Shown here: positions 9,176 to 15,065 of the stretch, piece by piece
How positions within the stretch are numbered: the stretch's first letter is position 1
Layout of the letters: every line of letters starts with the position of its first letter
NCBI GenBank assembly: GCA_045613985.1
Contig: JAZLCA010000045.1
Span: 1 to 23,161, forward strand
DNA length: 23,161 bases
Direction: 5' to 3'
From: SIG644 sp045613985
GTDB lineage: Bacteria > Bacillota > Clostridia > Oscillospirales > CAG-272
Notes under the pieces: model-generated
Database searches by the model: none
What the model saw: the letters and a program-made list of their open reading frames with translations, nothing else
What the model was told of the DNA's origin: nothing
Position numbers and translations under genes: made by a program

Positions 9176-9892
9176 TTAGATGTTCTTATTTACAATTCTC
9201 GTTTCCGTCTCGCCCGTGGCGATGTCAATGTAACGAACGAACAGAGAAACCTTGTTGTCCTCGTTGAGGTTGGTCCAGATCAGATCGGTCAGCTCGTCGA
9301 TGGAAACGTCGGGCAGCTCCAGCGTCTTGGGCTCACCCTCAAAGGAAGGCAGGGGATTGCCGTCACCGTTGTAGGTGTGGATGAACTTTGCCTTGCCCGC
9401 GATGGGATTGGAATATGCGTATGTAAATCTCTCGCAGGAGCTGTCATCGCCCTCGGCGCTCTTGAGAATGGACATGGCGTAGTGCATGCCGTCACTCTCG
9501 CGGCGGATGATACCCGAAATTCTGGGGGTGAAGTTGGGAGCGTCGTCCTCAAACTCGCGGGTGCGCAGTGCCTGCTCGAAGGTCATCTGCTTGTCCATCA
9601 GATCGTAAATGGTGTCGGTCTGATCGCCGTTGGTGACGATGGTCTTGTTGCCCAGCACGCGGACGGGGTAGTAGATGATCAGATGGGGGTCAACCATCTT
9701 GGACTCGTCGAACGCCTTGGTTCTCATGGCCTCGCCCTCAGCCACGAATACGCGGTTGCGGCTGTTGACGCTACGGCCCATAATGAAATAAGCGGTGACT
9801 GCCTTCTTTCCGTCAGCCGACTTACCGATGATGATGCCGCGGCCGTGGTAGGCAAGAGAATTGAGTTCTTCTTTGATGGTGGAAATTTTCAT
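9176..9892 (-). CDS. purO: IMP cyclohydrolase, PurO type
   Basis: By family resemblance this 238-residue protein closes the ring of FAICAR to give IMP, the last step of the pathway. It resembles the PurO / IMP_cyclohyd family first described in archaea and unrelated to the PurH N-terminal inosinicase. Supporting features are the N-terminal LAYHGRGIIIGKS, TAYFIMGRSVNSRNRVF (about residues 34-50), YYPVRVLGN and TNGDQTDTIYD, all in the arrangement typical of that family. Context agrees: it lies directly after purN (20-base gap) and before a transformylase gene that lacks a cyclohydrolase domain. Its ribosome site is AAGGAG, about 8 bases before the ATG. The family call rests on recognised motifs, not on an alignment. 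Confidence 0.87.
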   Translation of the reverse strand: MKISTIKEELNSLAYHGRGIIIGKSADGKKAVTAYFIMGRSVNSRNRVFVAEGEAMRTKAFDESKMVDPHLIIYYPVRVLGNKTIVTNGDQTDTIYDLMDKQMTFEQALRTREFEDDAPNFTPRISGIIRRESDGMHYAMSILKSAEGDDSSCERFTYAYSNPIAGKAKFIHTYNGDGNPLPSFEGEPKTLELPDVSIDELTDLIWTNLNEDNKVSLFVRYIDIATGETETRIVNKNI

Positions 9893-9912
9893 TTTGTATG
9901 TACTCCTTGCGA

Positions 9913-10527
9913 TTATTTTTCGTTTTCAATCATGGCGGCGGAAACTTGCTCGACCGCGCGAGGAAGAATGATCCACTCGGCCTGTTCCATGACGCGGCGC
10001 TGCAAAACCTCGGGGGTGTCGCCGTCTTCAATGTAGACGGCCTTTTGCGCAATGATCTTGCCGCCGTCGGGGATCTCGTTGACAAAATGCACCGTTGCGC
10101 CCGTGACCTTCACGCCCATCTCCAACGCAGCGACGTGAGGGGCAAGTCCGTACATACCCTTGCCGCAGAAGGAAGGGATGAGGGCGGGGTGAACGTTAAT
10201 GATGCGCTCGGGCCATTTGGATGTAAAAGAGGCGGACAGAATATTCATAAAGCCGGCCAATACGATCAAGTCGATGTTGTGCTCGGCCAGCTCGCGCTCG
10301 ATGGCGGCCTCAAATGCCTCTTGCGAGCCGAGTTCTTTTTTCCAAGCAACTGCGGTGGCGATGCCGTGGTTTTTGGCGCGTTCCAACGCATAAGCGGTGG
10401 GATTGGAGGCGAGGACCAAAACGATCTTGCCGCTGTGAAGGATACCGCTCTCTTGTGCGTCGATCAAAGCTTGAAGGTTGGTGCCGCCGCCGGAAACGAG
10501 GACGGCGATTTTTTTAGGGGTTGACAT
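9913..10527 (-). CDS. purN: Phosphoribosylglycinamide formyltransferase (folate-dependent)
   Basis: This enzyme uses 10-formyl-tetrahydrofolate to formylate GAR, the third purine step. I place the start at 10527, giving 204 residues, because MSTPKKIAVLVSGGGTN is the expected N-terminus and GGAGT lies 8 bases upstream; the same frame stays open further upstream to 10788 but runs through the repeat mosaic. The phosphate-binding SGGGTNLQAL is followed by the catalytic region NVHPALIPSFCG (the family's Asn and His) and VHFVNEIPDGG (its Asp). The gene is immediately followed by purO. Upstream is a 470-base repeat gap separating it from purM. Confidence 0.96.
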   Translation of the reverse strand: MSTPKKIAVLVSGGGTNLQALIDAQESGILHSGKIVLVLASNPTAYALERAKNHGIATAVAWKKELGSQEAFEAAIERELAEHNIDLIVLAGFMNILSASFTSKWPERIINVHPALIPSFCGKGMYGLAPHVAALEMGVKVTGATVHFVNEIPDGGKIIAQKAVYIEDGDTPEVLQRRVMEQAEWIILPRAVEQVSAAMIENEK

Positions 10528-10711
10528 GGATGATACTCCTTTGTTTTTTGGAGAAAACTTCTTGAAAGAAGTTTTCCCCAAACCCCTTTCAAGAACTTTC
10601 AATGAGGGAAGTTTTTTGGCAAAACCGGCAAGCTCGTCTGCTGACGCGAGGGTGCTGCCGCAAGCTCGTGGGCCCCCTCCCACTTGCTCTGCCGAATATG
10701 TTTGTGTTTTT

Positions 10712-10895
10712 ACAACTACTTCTATGGACGCGCGTACAGTTAGTTTTGTGTTCATGCTTGCATGACACCGTGTTTCGCGGGCGAACAAAGTTCGCCCCTA
10801 CATTCGTGGAGAAGAAGGGGATGGGGCCCCACTTCTTGCGGTAGTATCTACGCAACAGCGCACTTCCTTCCCCTTACAGGGATAGAAGAAGTTGT
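10712..10895. repeat. 184-bp unit bounded by 14-base inverted repeats (MITE-like)
   Basis: The left end is ACAACTACTTCTAT (10712-10725) and the right end ATAGAAGAAGTTGT (10882-10895), matching as inverted repeats at 13 of 14 positions. No ORF inside suggests a transposase. The same terminal motif recurs, more or less diverged, in the other long gaps, for example 12097-12110, 9145-9158 and 7417-7430. No clear target duplication was seen by eye. A non-autonomous element is an inference. Confidence 0.55.
10779..10797. repeat. Small GGGCGA hairpin repeat, copy 1
   Basis: GGGCGAAC, loop AAA, GTTCGCCC, followed by CCTAC. The same design occurs at 21391-21409 with a different but still paired inner stem (GGGCGATC / GATCGCCC), also followed by CCTAC. 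Short palindromes of this form are familiar to me from clostridial intergenic DNA. Confidence 0.65.
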
Positions 10896-10970
10896 GCGGG
10901 CGAGCGCTCCTGTTTCTTCCTTGAAGGTTTTTGGGGGTGTGGGGACTTTTTTCAAAAAGTCCCCACGTCG

Positions 10971-10997
10971 TCCTCCTCGTCCTCCTCGTCCTCCTCG
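10971..10997. repeat. Three perfect 9-base tandem units touching the purM stop
   Basis: TCCTCCTCG is repeated three times without change on the plus strand and ends at the base before the purM stop codon (10998-11000). On the transcript this is a purine-rich CGAGGAGGA tract between the stop codon and the H2 hairpin. Confidence 0.9.
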
Positions 10998-12047
10998 TTA
11001 CTCCAAAATAACGCCTTCTTCGCCCTTAATGATCTCACCGATCACGTAGGCATCTTCGCCGTGCGCCTTGAGGATTTCGAGCGCGGTTTCGACTTCATTG
11101 GCGGGAACGACGACGCTCATACCAACGCCCATGTTGTAGGTGTTGAACATATCGCGCTCGGGAACGTTACCCCACTTAGCGATCATATCGAAAATAGGCA
11201 GAACCTTAACGGCGCTCTTGTTGATCTTGGCCGTCAGACCCTTGGGAATGGATCTCGGAATGTTTTCGTAGAAGCCACCGCCCGTGATGTGGGAGATACC
11301 CTTGACGTCCACCTTTTCCAGCAGTGCCAGGATGGACTTGACGTAGATGCGGGTGGGAACGATGAGCGCCTCGGCGATCGTCTTGCCGCCCAGCTCGTCG
11401 CGCTTAACGTACAATTCGGGATTGTTGTTGTCGATATCAAATACCTTGCGGCACAGAGAGAATCCGTTGGAGTGAATACCGGTGGAGGGCAGAGCGATCA
11501 CAACGTCACCCTCAGCCATACGGGTGTTATCGAGGATCTTCTTCTTGTCGACGATACCGACGGCAAAGCCGGCCAGGTCGTATTCCTCGACGGGCATCAT
11601 GCCGGGATGCTCGGCCGTCTCGCCGCCGATCAGAGCCGCGCCCGACTGTACACAGCCTTCGGCTACGCCACCGACGATCTCTGCGATCTTTTCGGGGATG
11701 TTCTTGCCGCAGGCGATATAGTCCAGGAAGAACAGGGGACGCGCGCCACAGCAGATAATGTCGTTGACGCACATGGCAACGGCGTCGATGCCGATGGTGT
11801 CGTGCTTGTCCATGAGAATGGCCAGCTTGACCTTGGTGCCACAGCCGTCGGTGCCGGAAACGAGCACGGGCTCTTCCATGCCGGCAATGGGAAGACCAAA
11901 GCAGCCGCCAAAGCCGCCGACGTCGTCAAGGCAGCCTTCGTTTTTGGTGCGGTTGATGTGTTTTTTCATCAGTTCGACGGCACGGTAGCCGGCGGTGATG
12001 TCGACGCCTGCAGCGGCGTAGGATTCGGATCTGGAATTGGAATGCAT
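10998..12047 (-). CDS. purM: Phosphoribosylformylglycinamidine cyclo-ligase (AIR synthetase)
   Basis: This enzyme uses ATP to close the imidazole ring, turning FGAM into AIR, the fifth purine step. The 349-residue length is normal. Diagnostic stretches are YAAAGVDITAGYRAV near the N-terminus, SGTDGCGTKVKLA (about 63-75), DAVAMCVNDIICCGARPLFFLDY (the family's dimer and active-site block) and the later HSNGFSLCRKV and GGGFYENIPR. The start is backed by GAAAGGA 9-10 bases upstream. It follows purF on the transcript but is separated from it by 510 bases of repeats. The stop codon abuts a 9-base tandem repeat. Confidence 0.97.
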   Translation of the reverse strand: MHSNSRSESYAAAGVDITAGYRAVELMKKHINRTKNEGCLDDVGGFGGCFGLPIAGMEEPVLVSGTDGCGTKVKLAILMDKHDTIGIDAVAMCVNDIICCGARPLFFLDYIACGKNIPEKIAEIVGGVAEGCVQSGAALIGGETAEHPGMMPVEEYDLAGFAVGIVDKKKILDNTRMAEGDVVIALPSTGIHSNGFSLCRKVFDIDNNNPELYVKRDELGGKTIAEALIVPTRIYVKSILALLEKVDVKGISHITGGGFYENIPRSIPKGLTAKINKSAVKVLPIFDMIAKWGNVPERDMFNTYNMGVGMSVVVPANEVETALEILKAHGEDAYVIGEIIKGEEGVILE

Positions 12048-12557
12048 GGTGGTAGGTCCTTTCGGGAGAGATATTTTTTGTTCAGCTAAATTTTATACAA
12101 CTACTTCTACGGACGCGCGTACAGCCCACCTCGACTTTGTCGAGCTTCGCGCCGCGCTGTGCCGATATGGGTGCCATTTCTTTGTCGTTCCACAAAGAAA
12201 TGGCGAAAGAAAGGGAACCAAGGCGTTCCCCCTTGGATTCCCCTCCTTTGCCGCTCTTCAAAGCGGTTTTGGGAGAAAAACATAAAAGTTTTTTATACAT
12301 CGCTCGCCATTTTGCCACCACGAGCGGCAGATATAGAAAGCAAAATTTGTTAAAGCAATTCTACTATGGTGGAGCGGATGGGGGAAGGGCCCCGCCGCTT
12401 GCGGTAGCTATTCTTTGGGATAGCGCGCGCCCTTCCCCTTACAGGGATAGGAGAATTCTTTCCGGCTACGCTTCTATTTCTTCTTTGAAAGTTTTTGGGG
12501 GTGTGGGGACTTTTTTCAAAAAGTCCCCACGTCGTCCCCTCGCGCCTCTCGCTCTCT
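12048..12557. repeat. Mosaic intergenic repeat between purF and purM
   Basis: One of the best preserved copies. It begins with ACAACTACTTCTAC (12097-12110) and GGACGCGCGTACAG, then a short TCGACTTTGTCGA hairpin (about 12131-12143), the H1 hairpin at 12173-12204 (13-bp stem, loop CGTTCC), GAAAGAAAGGGAACCAAGG, the ACCACGAGCGGCAGATATAG module (about 12317-12336), the string shared with 7311-7330, a GGGGCCCC-type module, a diverged inverted end (12447-12460) and the H2 hairpin at 12503-12530. Pyrimidine-rich units join it to the purF stop at 12558. No gene or canonical terminator was identified. Confidence 0.87.
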
Positions 12558-13982
12558 TTACTCTTTTCCCGTCCAGCAGTAGGTGCAAAGATTTTCCTTA
12601 TCGATGCCGATGGCGTCGATGATGCCGTCCAGGGTTTGGAACTCGAGCGAATCGAAGCGGAAGCGGTGGCACAGAGCCTCGCGGAGTCTGCGTCCGCGCT
12701 CGGTGGAGGAGTCGCTGTATTCCTCCAGATGCTCAAAGCCATCCTTGCCCTCCAGCTCCATGATGACGCGGCGGGTAATGAGGTCCATCTCGCTGTTGGA
12801 GCGAGTGAAATTCAGGTATTTGCAGCTGTACATGATGGGCGGGCAGGCGATTCTCATGTGAACCTCCTTGGCGCCGTTTTCGTACAGAAATTCAACCGTT
12901 TCCTTGAGCTGCGTGCCGCGCACGATGGAGTCGTCCACGAACAACAGCTTTTTGTCTTTGATCAATTCCTTGATGGGAATCTGCTTCATCTTGGCTACGC
13001 GGTTGCGATCGACCTGCTTTGCGGGAGTGAAGCTGCGCGACCAGGTCGGGGTGTACTTGATGTAGGGGCGCGCGAACGAAATGCCGCTTTGGTTGGCGTA
13101 ACCGATGGCGTGGGGCGTACCCGAATCGGGGAATCCGCTGACGTAGTCGATGTCGGGAAGATTGCCCGTCTTTTTGTCGTTCTCGGCCAAAATACCGCCG
13201 TCGCGGTAGCGCATGGCCTCGACGTTCACTCCCTCGTAGTTGGAGGAGGAGTAGCCGTAATACGTCCACAGGAACGAGCAGATGCACATTTTCTTGCCCG
13301 GCTCCTGCAAGATCTCCATCGAGTCCTTGGTGATGCGGACGATCTCGCCCGGGCCTAACTCATGCTCGTCCATATAGTCGAGCTTTTGGTAGGCGAACGA
13401 CTCAAACGAAACGCAATATCCGCCCTCGTTTTTGCCGACGAGTACGGGCGTTCGGCCTAATTTGTCGCGTGCGGCGATGATGGAGCCGTCCTCGCACAGA
13501 ATCAGCATGGACAAGCTGCCTACGATCAGATCCTGAACGAACTTGATGCCCTCGGCAAAGCTCGACTTGCGGCTGATCAGAGCCGCTGCTAAGTCGGTGG
13601 CGTTGACGGCGCCGCCCGTCATGGCGTTGAAATGGCCCGAGCTTGCGGTGAAATAGCGGTCGATGAGCTCCTCCGCATTGCGGATCAGGCCGATGGTGCA
13701 AATGGCGAACTTGCCCAGCGCCGATCGGATGAGCAGGGGCTGAGGATCGCTGTCGCTGATACAACCGATGGCCGACGTTCCCGTCATCTCGTCGAAGATG
13801 CCGGAAAACTTGGTGCGGAAGGGCGAGTTTTCAATGTTGTGAATGTCGCGCTGCAGGCCCTTGATGGGATCGTAGGCCGCCATACCGCCGCGGCGGGTGC
13901 CGAGGTGGGAATGGTAGTCGGTCCCGAAAAAGACGTCTTCAATGGCGTCGTGATTGCAGGCCGCGCCGAAAAATCCTCCCAT
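12558..13982 (-). CDS. purF: Amidophosphoribosyltransferase-like protein with degenerate glutaminase domain
   Basis: Position and domains point to the first committed purine step, PRPP to phosphoribosylamine. The 474-residue protein has an N-terminal Ntn-type glutaminase-like domain and a C-terminal phosphoribosyltransferase domain with an intact PRPP loop, LLFVDDSIVRGTQ (about 346-358). The start is well fixed: purE stops in the same frame only 9 bases upstream and the AAGGAGG ribosome site fills the junction, so no N-terminal extension is possible. The N-terminus reads MGGFFGAAC, where active family members expose Cys in CGVFG or CGIVG; the family's HVRYAT and HNGN motifs are also replaced (GCISDSD, TIGLIRN). 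Glutamine use is therefore doubtful; the enzyme may use ammonia or a partner glutaminase. I recall similar clostridial proteins starting MGGFFG. Confidence 0.88.
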   Translation of the reverse strand: MGGFFGAACNHDAIEDVFFGTDYHSHLGTRRGGMAAYDPIKGLQRDIHNIENSPFRTKFSGIFDEMTGTSAIGCISDSDPQPLLIRSALGKFAICTIGLIRNAEELIDRYFTASSGHFNAMTGGAVNATDLAAALISRKSSFAEGIKFVQDLIVGSLSMLILCEDGSIIAARDKLGRTPVLVGKNEGGYCVSFESFAYQKLDYMDEHELGPGEIVRITKDSMEILQEPGKKMCICSFLWTYYGYSSSNYEGVNVEAMRYRDGGILAENDKKTGNLPDIDYVSGFPDSGTPHAIGYANQSGISFARPYIKYTPTWSRSFTPAKQVDRNRVAKMKQIPIKELIKDKKLLFVDDSIVRGTQLKETVEFLYENGAKEVHMRIACPPIMYSCKYLNFTRSNSEMDLITRRVIMELEGKDGFEHLEEYSDSSTERGRRLREALCHRFRFDSLEFQTLDGIIDAIGIDKENLCTYCWTGKE

Positions 13983-13991
13983 GCTGCCTCC

Positions 13992-14495
13992 TTATGCCTG
14001 CTTGGCGGCAAACTCGGCCGAGATGCGGGCGTCCTTGGCAAGCACGGCTGCGCTGTCAGAAGCGCGCTTGGCGTCAAGCTTTGCGGCGAGCTCCTTGTCC
14101 TCGACGGCGAGGATCTGAGCGCAAAGCAAAGCGGCATTGACACCACCCCCAATAGCAACCGTAGCGACAGGGATGCCGGAGGGCATTTGTACGGTAGACA
14201 GGAGGGCGTCAATGCCGCCGATATTCGCAGAAGCGCAGGGAATGCCGATGACGGGCAGAGTGGTATTGGCTGCGATAGCGCCTGCCAGATGAGCCGCCAT
14301 GCCTGCAGCCGCAATGATAGCGCCAAAGCCGTTCTCGCGAGCGGACAGCGCAAAAGCGCGTGCTTCCTCGGGCGTACGGTGCGCCGAGTACACGTGTACC
14401 TCAAACGGGATACCCAGGGCGAGCAGGGTATCGGTAGCCTTCTGGATGATGGGCAGATCGCTGTCGCTGCCCATAACGATGCCGATTTTTTTCAT
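13992..14495 (-). CDS. purE: N5-carboxyaminoimidazole ribonucleotide mutase
   Basis: This 167-residue enzyme rearranges N5-CAIR to CAIR. I chose the start at 14495 (MKKIGIVMGSDSD), which matches the family N-terminus and has AAGGAAGGAA about 8 bases upstream; the longer open frame to 14570 runs through leader RNA. MGSDSDLP, SAHRTPEE and LLSTVQMPSGIPVATVAIGG are class I features; the class II (CO2-using) motifs are not seen. No purK, the usual class I partner, is in the window, so N5-CAIR must be made by a gene elsewhere or by another route. It is the first gene after the strong promoter and leader, and is followed by purF after 9 bases. Confidence 0.95.
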   Translation of the reverse strand: MKKIGIVMGSDSDLPIIQKATDTLLALGIPFEVHVYSAHRTPEEARAFALSARENGFGAIIAAAGMAAHLAGAIAANTTLPVIGIPCASANIGGIDALLSTVQMPSGIPVATVAIGGGVNAALLCAQILAVEDKELAAKLDAKRASDSAAVLAKDARISAEFAAKQA

Positions 14496-14688
14496 GTTGA
14501 CGTTCCTTCCTTTTTGGTAGCGGGTGGGTGGGTGAGGGAGAAAAATTCTCATAAAAAAGCAAAAAGGCACACTGCGAGACCGTGTGCCGAGGCAGGTGGG
14601 GATTGGGGTAACCCCTTTTGCTCGCAGGCACCGATGTTAGCGTATGTCGTTTGCGAAAAAGGTTATATCTGGAAAGAAAAATCTTACC
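14496..14688 (-). promoter_or_regulatory. purE leader, probable transcription attenuator
   Basis: Between the likely transcription start (about 14688) and purE lie about 190 bases of structured leader. The terminator loop and descending arm (14572-14578) can instead pair with CTGCGAG encoded at 14621-14627, extendable through GGTGC with one bulged base. The U-tract region (CCTTTTTGC) can pair with GCAAAAGG (14614-14621), which can also pair with an earlier CCTTTTTCGC (14653-14662). These are mutually exclusive, as in an attenuator. A stable GGGG-TTA-CCCC hairpin lies between. I found no match to purine, PRPP, ZTP or glycine riboswitch cores from memory. A 6S-like RNA is an alternative because of its position and some resemblance in strings such as AAGGGGTTAC and CCTGC..CGGCA. 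The ligand is unknown. Confidence 0.6.
14553..14588 (-). terminator. Intrinsic terminator in the purE leader
   Basis: On the minus strand GGCACAC and GTGTGCC form a perfect 7-bp stem with a 9-base loop, directly followed by TTTTTGCTTTTTT. It lies between the purE promoter and the start codon, so it would stop transcription before the operon unless the stem is disrupted. Confidence 0.8.
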
Positions 14689-14694
14689 AAATAC

Positions 14695-14723
14695 ATTATA
14701 GCATATAATATAGTATAAGTCAA
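14695..14723 (-). promoter_or_regulatory. Strong sigma-A promoter of the purE operon
   Basis: On the minus strand, -35 TTGACT (14718-14723), a 17-base spacer, and -10 TATAAT (14695-14700) preceded by TGC, an extended -10. It is the only near-consensus minus-strand promoter I found in the purine block. Confidence 0.88.
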
Positions 14724-14777
14724 GCAACAGATAGGACAAAATATTGTTTTTTTAGGGGAGATTTGAGGTTATTTCAA

Positions 14778-14960
14778 ACAACTTCTCCTGCGGACACTCA
14801 CGCGGGTGCCCCGTTTCGTGCTTATGGGGTGTTCATCTGCCTGTTTGTGAAGAATTTTGCGAGCAAAATTCACCACGAGCGGCAGACGGGAAAGGCAAAA
14901 AGATTTGCGTGACAAAAAGGACATATCTGCACTGCCGCGCCCAACCGTGGGAGAAGTCGT
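14778..14960. repeat. 183-bp unit with inverted ends between the divergent promoters
   Basis: The left end ACAACTTCTCCTGCGG and right end CCGTGGGAGAAGTCGT are imperfect inverted repeats related to the ends at 10712-10895. Inside are a hairpin GAATTTTGC / GCAAAATTC (14852-14871) and the ACCACGAGCGGCAGACGG module (about 14872-14889) seen in other gaps. No H1 or H2 hairpin is present and nothing coding is recognised. Its interior is not visibly similar to the 10712 unit, so shared descent is uncertain. Confidence 0.5.
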
Positions 14961-14990
14961 TAACCCCCAAAAGCAATTATTTTCGCACAC

Positions 14991-15019
14991 TTGACATCCA
15001 AAACTCCTTGTAGTATAAT
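14991..15019 (+). promoter_or_regulatory. Consensus sigma-A promoter of the lipoprotein gene
   Basis: A perfect TTGACA (14991-14996), 17-base spacer and perfect TATAAT (15014-15019) lie 46 bases upstream of the lipoprotein start, giving a short leader that carries an AGGAGG ribosome site. Confidence 0.92.
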
Positions 15020-15065
15020 GAAAAAAAGGACGTCTGTTTTGCGCCCCGTCAGGAGGAAAACAAAG

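Larger units (their letters stand above)
10528..10997. repeat. Mosaic intergenic repeat between purM and purN, H2-type ends at both sides
   Basis: Both outer ends are H2-type hairpins: 10550-10579 (ACTTCTTGAAAGAAGT core) 22 bases before the purN start, and 10939-10966 (13 paired bases, GTGGGGACTTTTT) before the purM stop. Each is joined to a CCGCAAG / GGGCCCC module in the expected orientation. Between them lies a 184-base unit with 14-base imperfect inverted ends (10712-10895) that contains a small GGGCGAAC / GTTCGCCC hairpin followed by CCTAC (10779-10797). After the right H2 hairpin, three perfect TCCTCCTCG units (10971-10997) run exactly to the purM stop codon. Nothing coding is recognised. 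Confidence 0.85.

Noticed and set aside
10528..10788. Upstream extension of the purN frame to an ATG at 10788.
   Set aside because: The extension runs through the H2-type repeat and has no PurN similarity; the ATG at 10527 has a ribosome site and the expected N-terminus.
12090..12110. Minus-strand TATAAA upstream of purM as a promoter.
   Set aside because: No acceptable -35 box at 16-18 bases, and the motif is part of the repeat end without equivalent in the other copies.
13992..14495. Class II PurE, which would explain the missing purK.
   Set aside because: SAHRTPEE and the QMPSGIPVATVAIGG region are class I features; purK is more likely elsewhere in the genome.
14553..14688. A known riboswitch (purine, PRPP, ZTP, glycine, THF) or a firm 6S RNA call in the purE leader.
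   Set aside because: No conserved core could be matched from memory, and the ends do not form a clear 6S closing stem; reported only as an attenuator-like leader.
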